From Rhizobium sp. Q54 (GTDB taxonomy: Bacteria > Pseudomonadota > Alphaproteobacteria > Rhizobiales > Xanthobacteraceae), in the NCBI GenBank assembly GCA_945861895.1, contig CAMAWF010000024.1:1-38878 (forward strand): a stretch of 38,878 nucleotides of DNA, written 5' to 3'. The notes beneath the pieces were generated by a model. It did no database searches. It saw only the letters and a program-made list of their open reading frames with translations, and was not told the DNA's origin. Each line of letters starts with the position of its first letter. Position 1 is the first letter of the stretch. This document shows positions 14,109 through 23,414 of the stretch, one piece after another. Made by a program: the position numbers and the translations under genes.

Positions 14109-15302
14109 CTACTGCAAACCCCTTGGAGCCCCCGGCCTCGCCGGCAACAACACACGCTGCGCCACCAGTCCGGCGACGATCAACGTGGCGGCAAGCCCGA
14201 CATGCGTCTTCACATAGGGATAACTGAGCAGCAGCGCGCCGGCTGCCGATAGGCCAAAAATTTCGCTCGTCAGAAATCCGCGCGCGAGGCCGATGCGGAT
14301 GAGGAATGCCACCGGCACCGCGAGCAGCACGAGATCGTAGATGTAGAGATAAGGCGTCGCCAGCAGCGCGCCCACGGCGAGCGCCGCTGCCTTGATCTCG
14401 AACGGCGCGCGGCTGCGCCACAGCCGGCACAGCACACCTGCGAGCGCGAGCGCCATCGCGGCTTGCATGCTCCAGGCAAAAGCTTCGCTGCCGCCATGCG
14501 CGCGCACGAAGCCGAACAGGCTTTGCAGCCGATACAAATCGGCGCGGCCTTCGCCGAGCACGGCCTGACTGGTCGTCGATAGGCCGCCGAAAAATGCTTC
14601 CCAGGTTGCGGCGCCGAAGGCGAGCCACGACAGCGTGGCCATGGCAATGGCGACTGCGGCGGCGACGCCGATCGCGCGCCAGCATTTGCCGGCGATGAGT
14701 ACGACCGGAAACAGCAATCCGAAATGCGGCTTGTAGGTGAGCAGGCCGAGAAAAATTCCGGCCCATGTCGGATGCCGCTCGATCGTCGCGAGCGTGCCGC
14801 CTATCAATGCCGCGGTGAGGAAGCCGTTCTGCCCGGCGGTGGCGTTCCATAACGTTGCGGGAAATCCGAGTGCGAGCAGATAGCCCGCGCGGCATCCCAT
14901 GATGGCACGGATCGCTGCGGCGTAAGCGGGCAGTGTCGCGATCAGCCAGACCAGCGAAGCTGCGGCATATGGCATCGACGCGAGCATCGCCGCCGCGAAC
15001 AAGAATGTCGGCGGATAATGCCAGCCGTAATAATTCTCGAACGCGTGGCCGATCGCGCGCACTTCCATCGCTTTGTGAACGCTCCAGTCGTAGGCCGCCG
15101 CCGCGTTGCCGTCGAGCGCGAGTTGTCCGGCCGCCCAGACGTTGACGAAATCGTTGGCGATCGGGCGGCCTTGCAAATCGAACAGCCAGTGGCCTTGCGC
15201 ATAGGCGCCCGCGAGTACGACGGCATAGCCAAGCGCCAGCATCAAGCCGATCAGCCCAACGAGCCGCGCAGCTTGCGAACCGCTGACGGCTGGCAAATTC
15301 AT
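14109..15302 (-). CDS. GT87/DUF2029-type membrane glycosyltransferase, copy 2
   Basis: A 397-residue polytopic membrane protein with about ten hydrophobic segments. The first periplasmic loop has NDFVNVWAAGQLALDG and YYGWHYPPTFL, the acidic/aromatic signature of DUF2029 (GT87) enzymes, which transfer sugars from polyprenyl-phosphate donors. It is clearly a tandem duplicate of the upstream gene: the two share long stretches such as DFVNVWAAG, GWHYPP and LTYKPH. Its ATG overlaps the upstream stop by 4 nt. Acceptor and sugar are unknown. Confidence 0.85.
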   Translation of the reverse strand: MNLPAVSGSQAARLVGLIGLMLALGYAVVLAGAYAQGHWLFDLQGRPIANDFVNVWAAGQLALDGNAAAAYDWSVHKAMEVRAIGHAFENYYGWHYPPTFLFAAAMLASMPYAAASLVWLIATLPAYAAAIRAIMGCRAGYLLALGFPATLWNATAGQNGFLTAALIGGTLATIERHPTWAGIFLGLLTYKPHFGLLFPVVLIAGKCWRAIGVAAAVAIAMATLSWLAFGAATWEAFFGGLSTTSQAVLGEGRADLYRLQSLFGFVRAHGGSEAFAWSMQAAMALALAGVLCRLWRSRAPFEIKAAALAVGALLATPYLYIYDLVLLAVPVAFLIRIGLARGFLTSEIFGLSAAGALLLSYPYVKTHVGLAATLIVAGLVAQRVLLPARPGAPRGLQ

Positions 15303-16504
15303 TTTCCGCTTGCTGCGATGGCGCGGCGTGCGATCAAACCCGCCACCACCAGTACGGCGGCCAAACCGACCGGCGCTTTCACGAACGGGAAAATGAGAAT
15401 GAGCAGGCAGGCAATTCCGATGCCGGTCATCTCATGCGTGAGGAATCCGTTTGCACGTCCGGCGCGCCACAGGAAGGCGAGCGGCACCGCCAGCACGACG
15501 AGGTCGTAGGTATAGAGATACGGCGTCGCCAGCATGGCGCCGGCGCCGAGCGCGGCGGCTTTGATGTCGTAGGCGGCATTGCCGCGCCACAAAATGGAAA
15601 TGGCCAGTGCCGCGGCCAGAGCAACGGCGATCTGCGCCGACCAGGCCAGATGCTCGGGGCCGCCCAGGGTGCGAACAAGGCCGAACATCGTTTGCAATTT
15701 GCTCCAGTCGGCCCAGCCGTCGGACAGGAACGCCTGCGAGGTGTGGCCAATGGAATAAAAGAACGCTTCCCACGTCGCCGCGCCAAACGTGAGCCATGAG
15801 CCGACCGCTAACGCGCCTGCAACGAGGCTTGCAACGATAAACACGCGCCAATGGCCGCTCACCGCCAGCACAATGGGAAACAGCAGGCCGAGATGCGGCT
15901 TGTAGGTCAGAGCCCCAAGAAAAATTCCCGCGACGATGGGGCGCTTTTCGATCGACAGCAGCGCGCCGCCGAGCAGCCCTGCGGTCAGGAATCCGTTTTG
16001 CCCAACCACGAAATTCGACAGCACCGCCGGAAACGCCGCCGCCAGCAGATAGCCGCTGCGATCCCCGACGATGCCGCGCACGGCCGCGAGATAGACCGGG
16101 AACGTGAGAAACACCCAAAAGGCGTAGGCAATTGCATAAGGCATCAACGCCAGCAGCGCGGCGGCAAACAGGAACGGCGGCGGATAGTGCCAGCCGAAAT
16201 AGCCGTCGAACGCGCGCCCGACCGCGATCTCTTCCATCGCTTTGTGAAGGTGCCAATCGTAGACCGCGGCGGGATTGCCTTCGAGCGCGAGCCGGCCGGC
16301 GGCCCAGACATTGACGAAGTCGGACGCAATGCCGGTCCCGTCGGGCGCAACCAGCCAGACGCCTTGCAGATACGACGTGACGAGATAGACCGCGTGCGCG
16401 ACCACCAGCGCGAAACAAATCAGCTCGGCCGGCCGCGCGAGCGGAGCGCCAGGGGCGCCGGTGCGCGACCCAAGCTGGCGCGGCGAAATTTCGTAAAGGG
16501 CCAT
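15299..16504 (-). CDS. GT87/DUF2029-type membrane glycosyltransferase, copy 1
   Basis: A 401-residue multi-pass protein with the same plan as the following gene: SDFVNVWAAGRLALEG near residue 65, then YFGWHYPPPFLFAAALLA, later LTYKPHLGLLFP and TPYLYTYDL. It starts at ATG 16504 and forms a two-gene operon with its duplicate. The divergent ccr gene lies about 150 bp away, so its promoter region is shared with the ccr palindrome at 16599-16617, which could in principle affect both. Role: probably glycosylation of a cell-envelope component. Confidence 0.85.
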   Translation of the reverse strand: MALYEISPRQLGSRTGAPGAPLARPAELICFALVVAHAVYLVTSYLQGVWLVAPDGTGIASDFVNVWAAGRLALEGNPAAVYDWHLHKAMEEIAVGRAFDGYFGWHYPPPFLFAAALLALMPYAIAYAFWVFLTFPVYLAAVRGIVGDRSGYLLAAAFPAVLSNFVVGQNGFLTAGLLGGALLSIEKRPIVAGIFLGALTYKPHLGLLFPIVLAVSGHWRVFIVASLVAGALAVGSWLTFGAATWEAFFYSIGHTSQAFLSDGWADWSKLQTMFGLVRTLGGPEHLAWSAQIAVALAAALAISILWRGNAAYDIKAAALGAGAMLATPYLYTYDLVVLAVPLAFLWRAGRANGFLTHEMTGIGIACLLILIFPFVKAPVGLAAVLVVAGLIARRAIAASGK

Positions 16505-16598
16505 GCTGCCGATCCGGGATTTGCGCCAACCTAGGCGTCCCGGCCTTGCGGAACCCTTAAACCGGGGCTTTGCCGGCTTCAGCGCACCGCCGAAAGGC

Positions 16599-16617
16599 TA
16601 TATTGCACCGCAATATA
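16599..16617. promoter_or_regulatory. palindrome upstream of ccr, candidate EMC-pathway operator
   Basis: TATATTGCACCGCAATATA: two perfect 8-bp arms around ACC, ending 40 nt before the ccr ATG. The TTGC-N3-GCAA core matches the ecm site and, more loosely, the mcd site. It is the longest palindrome of the three. Confidence 0.6.
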
Positions 16618-16657
16618 AGATGCGGCAGACTGCCCGCAGCGCGTGGGAGGATGCGAT

Positions 16658-17935
16658 ATGGCGGCTGTCGCAAAAGTGAAAAGCGTTGCGGCGCTCAAGA
16701 ACCTCTATGCCGTCGGCGAGATTCCGCCGCTCGGGCATGTGCCGGAAAAGATGCACGCCTGGACCATCCGCAAGGAGCGCCACGGGCCGCCGGAACAATC
16801 CTTCCAGCTCGAAGTCGTGCCGACCTGGCAGATCGCTGACGACGAAGTGCTGGTTCTCGTGATGGCCGGCGGCGTCAATTACAACGGCGTCTGGGCCGGG
16901 CTCGGCCAGCCTTTATCGCCACTCGACGTGCACAAGAATCCGTTCCACATCGCGGGCTCGGACGCTTCGGGCATCGTCTGGGCGATCGGCGCAAAAGTGA
17001 AGCGCTGGAATGTCGGCGACGAGGTCATCGTTCATTGCAATCAGGACGACGGCGACGACGAGGACTGCAATGGCGGCGATCCGCTGCTCTCGCCCTCGCA
17101 GCGCATCTGGGGTTACGAGACGCCAGACGGTTCGTTCGCGCAATTCTGCCGCGTGCAGTCGCGGCAATTGATGCAGAAGCCGTTGCATCTGACCTGGGAA
17201 GAGTCGGCCTGCTACACGCTCACGCTGGCGACCGCCTATCGCATGTTGTTCGGCCATCCGCCGCACACGCTCAAGCCCGGCGACAATGTGCTGGTGTGGG
17301 GCGCCTCCGGCGGCCTCGGCGTGTTCGGCTTGCAGCTGGTGGCGGCCTCCGGCGCCAATGCCATCGCGGTTGTTTCCGACACGTCGAAGGCGGAATATGT
17401 TTTGAACTTGGGCGCCAAGGGCGTCATCAACCGCAAAGAGTATAATTGCTGGGGTCAGATGCCGGCGGTGAACACCGCCGCGTATAACGATTGGACCAAG
17501 GAGGCCCGCCGCTTCGGCAAGGCGATCTGGGACATCACGGGAAAACGTGACGTCGATATCGTGTTTGAGCATCCAGGCGAGCAGACCTTCCCGGTCTCAT
17601 GTCTGGTGGTCAAGCGCGGCGGCATGGTGGTGTTCTGCGCCGGCACCACCGGCTTCAACCTCACTTTCGACGCGCGCTACGTCTGGATGCGGCAGAAGCG
17701 CATCCAGGGTTCGCATTTCGCGCATTTGAAGCAGGCGAGCGCGGCCAACCGTTTCGTGCTCGAACGCCGCATCGATCCGTGCATGAGCGAGGTGTTCGCC
17801 TGGGAGAATATCCCGAAGGCGCATACCAAGATGTGGAAGAACCAGCACCCGCCCGGCAACATGGCCGTGCTGGTCAATGCGCCGGCGACCGGCCTGCGGA
17901 GCTTCGACGACGTGATCGAAAGCGCCGCCGGTTAG
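16658..17935 (+). CDS. ccr: crotonyl-CoA carboxylase/reductase
   Basis: A 425-residue NADPH-dependent enzyme of the MDR superfamily that reductively carboxylates crotonyl-CoA to (2S)-ethylmalonyl-CoA, the key step of the EMC pathway. The N-terminal YAVGEIPPLGHVPEKMHAW, the catalytic-domain VNYNGVWAG, the acidic loop NQDDGDDEDCNGGD and the nucleotide-binding GASGGLGVFG all fit Ccr. GSHFA contains H353, which corresponds to the histidine implicated in CO2 binding in the Streptomyces/Kitasatospora enzyme as I recall it. The ATG at 16658 has GGGAGG 7 nt upstream; the GTG at 16643 is rejected because it overlaps that site. The 3' end overlaps the convergent BrkB-type gene by 62 nt. Confidence 0.95.
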   Translation: MAAVAKVKSVAALKNLYAVGEIPPLGHVPEKMHAWTIRKERHGPPEQSFQLEVVPTWQIADDEVLVLVMAGGVNYNGVWAGLGQPLSPLDVHKNPFHIAGSDASGIVWAIGAKVKRWNVGDEVIVHCNQDDGDDEDCNGGDPLLSPSQRIWGYETPDGSFAQFCRVQSRQLMQKPLHLTWEESACYTLTLATAYRMLFGHPPHTLKPGDNVLVWGASGGLGVFGLQLVAASGANAIAVVSDTSKAEYVLNLGAKGVINRKEYNCWGQMPAVNTAAYNDWTKEARRFGKAIWDITGKRDVDIVFEHPGEQTFPVSCLVVKRGGMVVFCAGTTGFNLTFDARYVWMRQKRIQGSHFAHLKQASAANRFVLERRIDPCMSEVFAWENIPKAHTKMWKNQHPPGNMAVLVNAPATGLRSFDDVIESAAG

Positions 17936-18788
17936 CCCGCTCGTCACGCTTTTTGCGCGCCTTGACGATGGCCGCATTGAGTTCGCCGCCATAGATGAAG
18001 ATCGACGCGCAGACGTATAGGAACACCAGCGAAATCATCGCCGAGGCGAGCCCGGCATACATGATCGAATAGGCGAAGGCGAATTCGGCGAGGTAACGGC
18101 CGAACAGCGTACCGCCCACCAGCCAAAGCAGCAGCGTGGCGATAATTCCCGGCGCGATGTCCTTGAATGTGCGCCGGCCGGCCGGCAGCCACAGATGCAA
18201 GATCAACAGCGCGATCACCAGCACGAAGGCGGCGACGGAAAACCGCGCGAACGTGATCAGTTCGCGGAACGGTTCGATGGCGGGCGCGTATTTCAGCAGC
18301 TTCGCCCAGATCAGCGGCGCCAGCACCACCAGGAACGCGAATGCCAACAGCGCCGCCGCGCCGACCAGCACGTAACCAATCGATTCCAGCCGCATCAGCC
18401 AGTCCGAGCGCCGTTCGGTCACGCCATAGGCGCGATTGAGACCGATGCGCAGGCTCTCCACGCCGCTGGAGGCAAAGTAGAGCGCGAAGGCCAGGCCGAA
18501 GGTGAGGATGCCGCCGCCATGGGCGCTGGTGAGCACGCCGTGAATGTCGAGCGCCAGCGGACCCGCGACCTCCTGCGGCCAGGCTTCCAGCAAAATGCGT
18601 GCGGCCTCGTCGGCCAACTCCTTGGAGCCGAAGAGCGAACCGGCGAGCGCCGTCACCACGATCAAAAACGGAAACATCGCCATCAGCGTGGAGAGCGCAA
18701 TGTGGCTCGCGATCGCCCAGCCGTCGTCGGCAAGGAAATCCCGGAACGCGGCGATGGCGATGCGAAACGACAGGCGAAGAGTCCGCAA
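17874..18788 (-). CDS. YihY/BrkB family inner-membrane protein
   Basis: A 304-residue protein with six hydrophobic segments, starting RLSFRIAIAAFRDFLADDGWAIASHIALS, which is the usual family opening. It also has FGLAFALYFASSGVESLRIGLNRAYG and, near the end, FIYGGELNAAIVKA. The molecular function of the family is unsettled; the old name ribonuclease BN is wrong. The C-terminal tail after residue 284 is an arginine-rich run encoded opposite the last 62 nt of ccr, so it probably arose by read-through past an earlier stop and may not be conserved. Confidence 0.88.
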   Translation of the reverse strand: MRTLRLSFRIAIAAFRDFLADDGWAIASHIALSTLMAMFPFLIVVTALAGSLFGSKELADEAARILLEAWPQEVAGPLALDIHGVLTSAHGGGILTFGLAFALYFASSGVESLRIGLNRAYGVTERRSDWLMRLESIGYVLVGAAALLAFAFLVVLAPLIWAKLLKYAPAIEPFRELITFARFSVAAFVLVIALLILHLWLPAGRRTFKDIAPGIIATLLLWLVGGTLFGRYLAEFAFAYSIMYAGLASAMISLVFLYVCASIFIYGGELNAAIVKARKKRDERANRRRFRSRRRSSAGRSPAH

Positions 18789-18869
18789 GCGAGCGCTCCC
18801 CGTATCGGCACAGGCCTCTCAGATCGTCGATTGCCGGGCGCTTTGCAAGGGGAGAGAAGAGGGAAGACG

Positions 18870-20864
18870 TCAGGCCGCCTGCACTTCGGTGAGGAACCGG
18901 CGCACTTCGGCTTCCAGGTCTTCGGCATCGACCGCGAGCGCGTCGGCGAGCTCCTTGACGTCGGCCGCGGTAGTACGCGCGTCGGCGCTGGCGCCGGCGA
19001 CGCGGCTCATCGCCTCGGCCCCGGTTTGCGCTTCGTGGGAGGCGCGATTGACGCCTTCGGCAATTGCCGCCACCGCCGAGTTTTGCTGCTCTACCGTCGC
19101 CGCCACCATGTTGGCGATTGCCGACATTTCCACGATGATGGCGTTGACCTGCTCGATCGCCTGTGCGGCATCTGCGGTGGCCGACTGGATGGCACCGATC
19201 TGTCCGGCGATCTCTTCCGTGGCCTTGCCGGTCTGGCCGGCGAGCGATTTTACTTCTGCGGCGACGACGGCAAAGCCTCTGCCGGCTTCGCCCGCGCGCG
19301 CCGCCTCAATCGTGGCGTTGAGCGCGAGCAGGTTGGTCTGGCCCGCGATGGCCTGAATAAGGCCGATGACTTCGCCGATGCGGGTGGCGGCGCTGCCAAG
19401 CTCCGACATTGTATTCACGGTGCGCTTCGCTTCGGAGACGGCGCGGCCGGCGACATCGGTCGATTTCGAGGCTTGCGCGGCGATTTCCGAAATCGAGGCC
19501 GCGAGTTCCTCGACCGAACTTGCCGCAGCGGTGACGTTGCCCGATGCTGCGCTCACGCGTTGCTCGGCGGTGCGCGCCTCGGCGGAAACCGTATCCGCCG
19601 CGCCGTTGAGCTCGGTCGAAGCGGTTTCCAGCCGCAATGCCGCGCCCCGCAGTTTGCCCAAGGCGTCATCCACCGACCGCTCGAAGCGCGCGATGGTGGT
19701 GGCGATAACTTCGCCGCGCAGTTCGCGGGTGCGCCCGGCCTCGGTCTGGGTTGCCGCCAGTTTTTCGCGCTCGATCATGCTGTCGCGGAATACAATCACC
19801 GTGCGCGCCATGGCGCCGATCTCGTCGCGCGCATGGGTGGCCGGAATTCGCGCCGAGGTGTCGCCGCCGGCCAGCCGCTTCATCACCTCGGCAAGCCCGT
19901 TGAGCGGCCGGGTGATGCTGCGGCCGATGATCCAGCTAAAGCCGAGCCCCAAAGCTACCATCGCAAGTCCGACGGCGAAGATGATTGAACGGGTGTGCGT
20001 CTGCGATTTCGTCAGCGCGATAGAGGCGGCTTCGGCGGATTCGCGTGCGGTGGCGATGATCTTGTCGGCCTGCGGCAGTATTCGCACGCTATCGAGCTCG
20101 ATTATGGCACGCAACGGATGCGCCCGGTCGGAACTCTCGATCCATTTTGCGAACGTGTCGGCGTAAGTCTTCACCTCCAAATAGAGCTTGTCTTTCATCT
20201 CGGACGTGCCGTCGACGCTGTCAAATATCTTCAGAAATTCCTTATAGGCCGAAATAAACTGTTGCCGCGTCAATTCGCGCGCCATCAAACGATACTCCGT
20301 TTCGTAAAGGCGCATGCTCAACAGAACCATCAAAAGTTTGCGCGAGTCGGCCTCGGCCAGCCAGGTCATGTTCGCATTGATGTTGCGCTCGACCGCATAA
20401 CCGGCATTGCGTAATTGGTTTCGCAGGCCCTCTTCCTCCCGGAAGCCAAGTATCTTTTGTTCATTGATGAGACTCGAAAAATTATTTTTCAGGTTCAACA
20501 CTTCGCGCCGCATCCACGCGCCGCTCTCGCTTTGCGATCCATCGATCGATTGTTCGATCGTATCCAGATTCATCACCGCGTGGGACTGTCCGTCTTCGAA
20601 GGCCTTGATCAATTCGGTGGATGGTGATGCGGCAAAATCCTTGGCGCTCATGCGCATGTTCGCCAAGGCGGTCTTGAAATCCCGGCTGGCGTCGGCGAGC
20701 GCGGCCGAGCGTTTCACGGTCTGAAACGCCTCGGCGACCTCAACCTCGCTCGAGGTATAGGTCAGGCCGTCGGCGATAAATCCGGCGACCGGGATCATCG
20801 CCAGAATGATAATGCGGGTGCGGACCGAGACCGATGCGATGAGGCGTGCGATGGACAGCGGCAT
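18870..20864 (-). CDS. methyl-accepting chemotaxis protein
   Basis: A 664-residue transmembrane chemoreceptor. TM1 spans about residues 16-34 and TM2 about 293-314. Between them is an all-helical periplasmic domain of roughly 255 residues, HBM-like in size. A HAMP domain follows (314-366), then the cytoplasmic signalling coiled coil with the conserved tip near 500-545 ([35 protein letters not shown]), which contacts CheA/CheW. No CheR/CheB-docking pentapeptide is present at the C-terminus, which ends EVQAA. No che genes are nearby, so it is an orphan receptor; the ligand is unknown. Confidence 0.93.
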   Translation of the reverse strand: MPLSIARLIASVSVRTRIIILAMIPVAGFIADGLTYTSSEVEVAEAFQTVKRSAALADASRDFKTALANMRMSAKDFAASPSTELIKAFEDGQSHAVMNLDTIEQSIDGSQSESGAWMRREVLNLKNNFSSLINEQKILGFREEEGLRNQLRNAGYAVERNINANMTWLAEADSRKLLMVLLSMRLYETEYRLMARELTRQQFISAYKEFLKIFDSVDGTSEMKDKLYLEVKTYADTFAKWIESSDRAHPLRAIIELDSVRILPQADKIIATARESAEAASIALTKSQTHTRSIIFAVGLAMVALGLGFSWIIGRSITRPLNGLAEVMKRLAGGDTSARIPATHARDEIGAMARTVIVFRDSMIEREKLAATQTEAGRTRELRGEVIATTIARFERSVDDALGKLRGAALRLETASTELNGAADTVSAEARTAEQRVSAASGNVTAAASSVEELAASISEIAAQASKSTDVAGRAVSEAKRTVNTMSELGSAATRIGEVIGLIQAIAGQTNLLALNATIEAARAGEAGRGFAVVAAEVKSLAGQTGKATEEIAGQIGAIQSATADAAQAIEQVNAIIVEMSAIANMVAATVEQQNSAVAAIAEGVNRASHEAQTGAEAMSRVAGASADARTTAADVKELADALAVDAEDLEAEVRRFLTEVQAA

Positions 20865-21045
20865 GATTCCCGTCTGCGTGGCACTAGGAAGGGCCGGGCA
20901 GGGCCCACCGGCCGTCTGCTGGCGGCATCCGTCTCAGGGAAGCGCGAAATGGTTAATATTGTTGGAATTTTACCGATGACGCGGTGCCGCAAAAGAGTCA
21001 TTCGGCAAGCTCAATTCCCGTGCCCGCCGCTGTGGCATTGCTTTT

Positions 21046-21056
21046 GTGCACTGCAC
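21046..21056. promoter_or_regulatory. palindrome upstream of mcd, candidate EMC-pathway operator
   Basis: GTGCACTGCAC, perfect 5-bp arms around C21051, ending 46 nt before the mcd start. It shares the TGC-N3-GCA core with the ecm and ccr sites but is the weakest of the three, because its arms stop at the fifth base. Confidence 0.45.
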
Positions 21057-21102
21057 GCGTAGTCTGATAATTTCCCGACCGTTGAACAGGATTTCCCCAC
21101 GA

Positions 21103-22779
21103 ATGCCGACCGCCGCTTCCCGCCCTCAAGCCGGCCGCGAACTCGTCGAACTGGCGCAGGAGGCGAGCACGGCGCTCGATGCTCTGCTTGCCGATGCGAC
21201 CCGCAAGGTGCGCGAACGGGTGGTGATCGAAGGACACACCGTGAGCCGCCTGCTCGACCGCGAACAACGTGCGCTGCACGGCCTCTCCTGGCTGGCAACT
21301 TACGTCGAGGCGGTGCGCCAGCTTGCCGCCTATGCCGGGCGGATGCTTCGCGACGAGATGCTGAGCGAGACCGAGGAGCATGTGGTCCGCATCGGTCTTG
21401 GCGAATATCTCGCGCAGGTCGTCGGCGGTATTCCGATGAGTCAGGGCGAGATGGTGCGGCCGGCGGATTTCGGGTTGTCCGCCGCGCAGGTCGCGGCGCG
21501 GCTTCCGCCGGCAGTCGATGTGCTGATCGCTTCCGGCAACACCGCCGAGCGGCGGGCGCGCCTGAGCGAATTGATGCGCGCGGATCAGCGCGCCACCATC
21601 GGCATGTGCGGGCTCGACGACACGCTCGAATCGATCCGGGAGGAAATGCGAAAATTTTCCGACAGCGAGGTCATTCAGCATGCGCAAGGCTGGCATCGCA
21701 GCAACAGCTATATCCCGCTCGAAATCATCGCGCAGATGTCGGAACTCGGCGTGTTCGGCCTCACGATCCCGGAAGAATACGGCGGCATGGGGCTCGGCAA
21801 AGAATCGATGTGCGTGGTTTCCGAGGAGCTCTCGCGTGGCTATATCGGCGTCGGTTCGCTCGGCACCCGCTCGGAGATCGCCGCGGAGCTGATCCTGGGC
21901 AGCGGCACCATCGAGCAGAAAAATAAATGGCTGCCGAAGATCGCCGCGGGCGAAGTGCTCCCCACCGCGGTGTTCACCGAGCCCAATACCGGCTCTGATT
22001 TGGCTTCGATCAAGACACGCGCGGTGCGCGAGGGCGGCGTCTACAGGGTCTATGGCAACAAGACCTGGATCACCCATCCGGTGCGCGCCGACTTGATGAC
22101 GCTTTTGGTGCGCACCAATCCGAAGGAAAGCGGCCACCGCGGGCTTTCGATGCTGCTGGCGGAAAAGCCGCGCGGCAGCGATGAAAATCCGTTTCCGGTG
22201 TCTGGCATGACAGGCACCGAAATTGAAGTGCTCGGCTATCGCGGCATGAAGGAATACGAGATCGCATTCGACGGCTTCGAGGTGAAGGTTGAGAATCTGC
22301 TTGGCGGCGTCGAGGGGCTTGGATTCAAGCAGTTGATGGCGACGTTCGAGTCGGCGCGCATCCAGACCGCGGCGCGCGCCATCGGTGTCGCCCAGGCGGC
22401 GATGGAACAGGCGCTCGGCTACGCCCAGAGCCGCGTGCAATTCGGCGAGCCGATCGTCAATTTCCCGCGCGTCGCCGACAAGATCGTGATGATGGCGGTG
22501 GAGATCATGATCGCGCGCCAGCTGACTTACCACGCCGCGCGGGAGAAGGATTCCGGCCGCCGCTGCGACCTCGAGGCCGGCATGGCGAAGCTGCTGGCGG
22601 CGCGCGTGGCCTGGGCCGCCGCCGACAATGCCGTGCAAATCCACGGCGGCAACGGCTTTGCGTTGGAATTCCCGGTCTCGCGCATTCTCTGCGACGCCCG
22701 TATCCTCAATATTTTCGAGGGCGCAGCCGAGATCCAGGCGCAGGTGATCGCGCGGCGACTGCTAGGCGGCAGCAACTGA
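21103..22779 (+). CDS. mcd: (2S)-methylsuccinyl-CoA dehydrogenase
   Basis: A 558-residue acyl-CoA dehydrogenase whose length and N-terminal extension of about 150 residues set it apart from ordinary members and match Mcd of the EMC pathway, which oxidises (2S)-methylsuccinyl-CoA to mesaconyl-CoA and passes electrons to ETF. The dehydrogenase core begins near residue 175 (RKFSDSEVIQHAQGWHRSNSYIP) and contains TIPEEYGGMGLG, TEPNTGSDLASIKT, ARAIGVAQAAMEQALGYAQSR and HGGNGFALEFPVSR, with IFEGAAEIQAQVIARRL closing the flavin site. I use the ATG at 21103 (AGGA about 12 nt upstream); the frame is open back to a GTG at 21046, but that codon lies inside the candidate operator. Confidence 0.92.
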   Translation: MPTAASRPQAGRELVELAQEASTALDALLADATRKVRERVVIEGHTVSRLLDREQRALHGLSWLATYVEAVRQLAAYAGRMLRDEMLSETEEHVVRIGLGEYLAQVVGGIPMSQGEMVRPADFGLSAAQVAARLPPAVDVLIASGNTAERRARLSELMRADQRATIGMCGLDDTLESIREEMRKFSDSEVIQHAQGWHRSNSYIPLEIIAQMSELGVFGLTIPEEYGGMGLGKESMCVVSEELSRGYIGVGSLGTRSEIAAELILGSGTIEQKNKWLPKIAAGEVLPTAVFTEPNTGSDLASIKTRAVREGGVYRVYGNKTWITHPVRADLMTLLVRTNPKESGHRGLSMLLAEKPRGSDENPFPVSGMTGTEIEVLGYRGMKEYEIAFDGFEVKVENLLGGVEGLGFKQLMATFESARIQTAARAIGVAQAAMEQALGYAQSRVQFGEPIVNFPRVADKIVMMAVEIMIARQLTYHAAREKDSGRRCDLEAGMAKLLAARVAWAAADNAVQIHGGNGFALEFPVSRILCDARILNIFEGAAEIQAQVIARRLLGGSN

Positions 22780-22859
22780 ATCGGCCGTCCGGCTTTTGAT
22801 TCAGAACAAATCGCAGAATCCGCACCCGGCTACAATGCTGGCCGGCAGGAGATCTGGAT

Positions 22860-23318
22860 ATGTCCAAAGTTATGTCCAAGCTGAAGATCGATCAGGGCGA
22901 ATGGGTTGTGGTCTGCGACGGCGCCAAGGCGCTGGTGCTGGAAAACATCGGCGATGCCAAGTTCCCCAATCTCAGGATGCGGGAAGTCTTCGAACAGAAG
23001 CATCCGCGCACCCATGAATTGGGCACCGATGCGCCCGGCCGCTCGATGAGTTCGATGGGCCATGGGCGCAGCGCGGTCGAACAGACCGATCTGCACGATC
23101 AGGCCGAGCGCAAGTTTCTGGAGCAACTCGCGGCTCACCTCGACACCGCCATCGCCGCGGGCAAGACCAAGTCTCTCATCGTCGTGGCGCCGCCGCGCGC
23201 GCTGGGCATGATCCGCCCGGCCTATTCCCATGCCGTGCGCGCTGCTTTGCGCGCCGAGGTGGACAAGGATTTCGTGAAACTTCCGGTCCACGAGATCGAG
23301 AAGCATCTCGCCGGTTAA
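22860..23318 (+). CDS. host attachment family protein (baeRF-like)
   Basis: A 152-residue protein of the family named for Agrobacterium attachment to host cells, related in fold to eRF1 domain 2. Visible family features are WVVVCDGAKALVLEN at the start, MSSMGHGRSAVEQTDLHDQAE in the middle and LIVVAPPRALGMIRP near residue 115. There is no signal peptide, so it is cytosolic and the name should be read with caution. AGGAGA lies 7 nt before the ATG at 22860; a second ATG four codons on is possible. It follows mcd by 80 nt in the same direction. Confidence 0.85.
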   Translation: MSKVMSKLKIDQGEWVVVCDGAKALVLENIGDAKFPNLRMREVFEQKHPRTHELGTDAPGRSMSSMGHGRSAVEQTDLHDQAERKFLEQLAAHLDTAIAAGKTKSLIVVAPPRALGMIRPAYSHAVRAALRAEVDKDFVKLPVHEIEKHLAG

Positions 23319-23414
23319 ACCGACTGCGTTCGAGCGCCGCCGCCGATGCTCAATTAGGGCTGGCCCGCCGCGCCTGCGATGCTATGTTCGCCGCGATTCC
23401 AACGAGGCCGGCGA

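Noticed and set aside
20998-22644. 548-residue minus-strand open frame across mcd
   Set aside because: Antisense shadow of mcd produced by GC-biased codons; no ribosome site and no recognisable domain.
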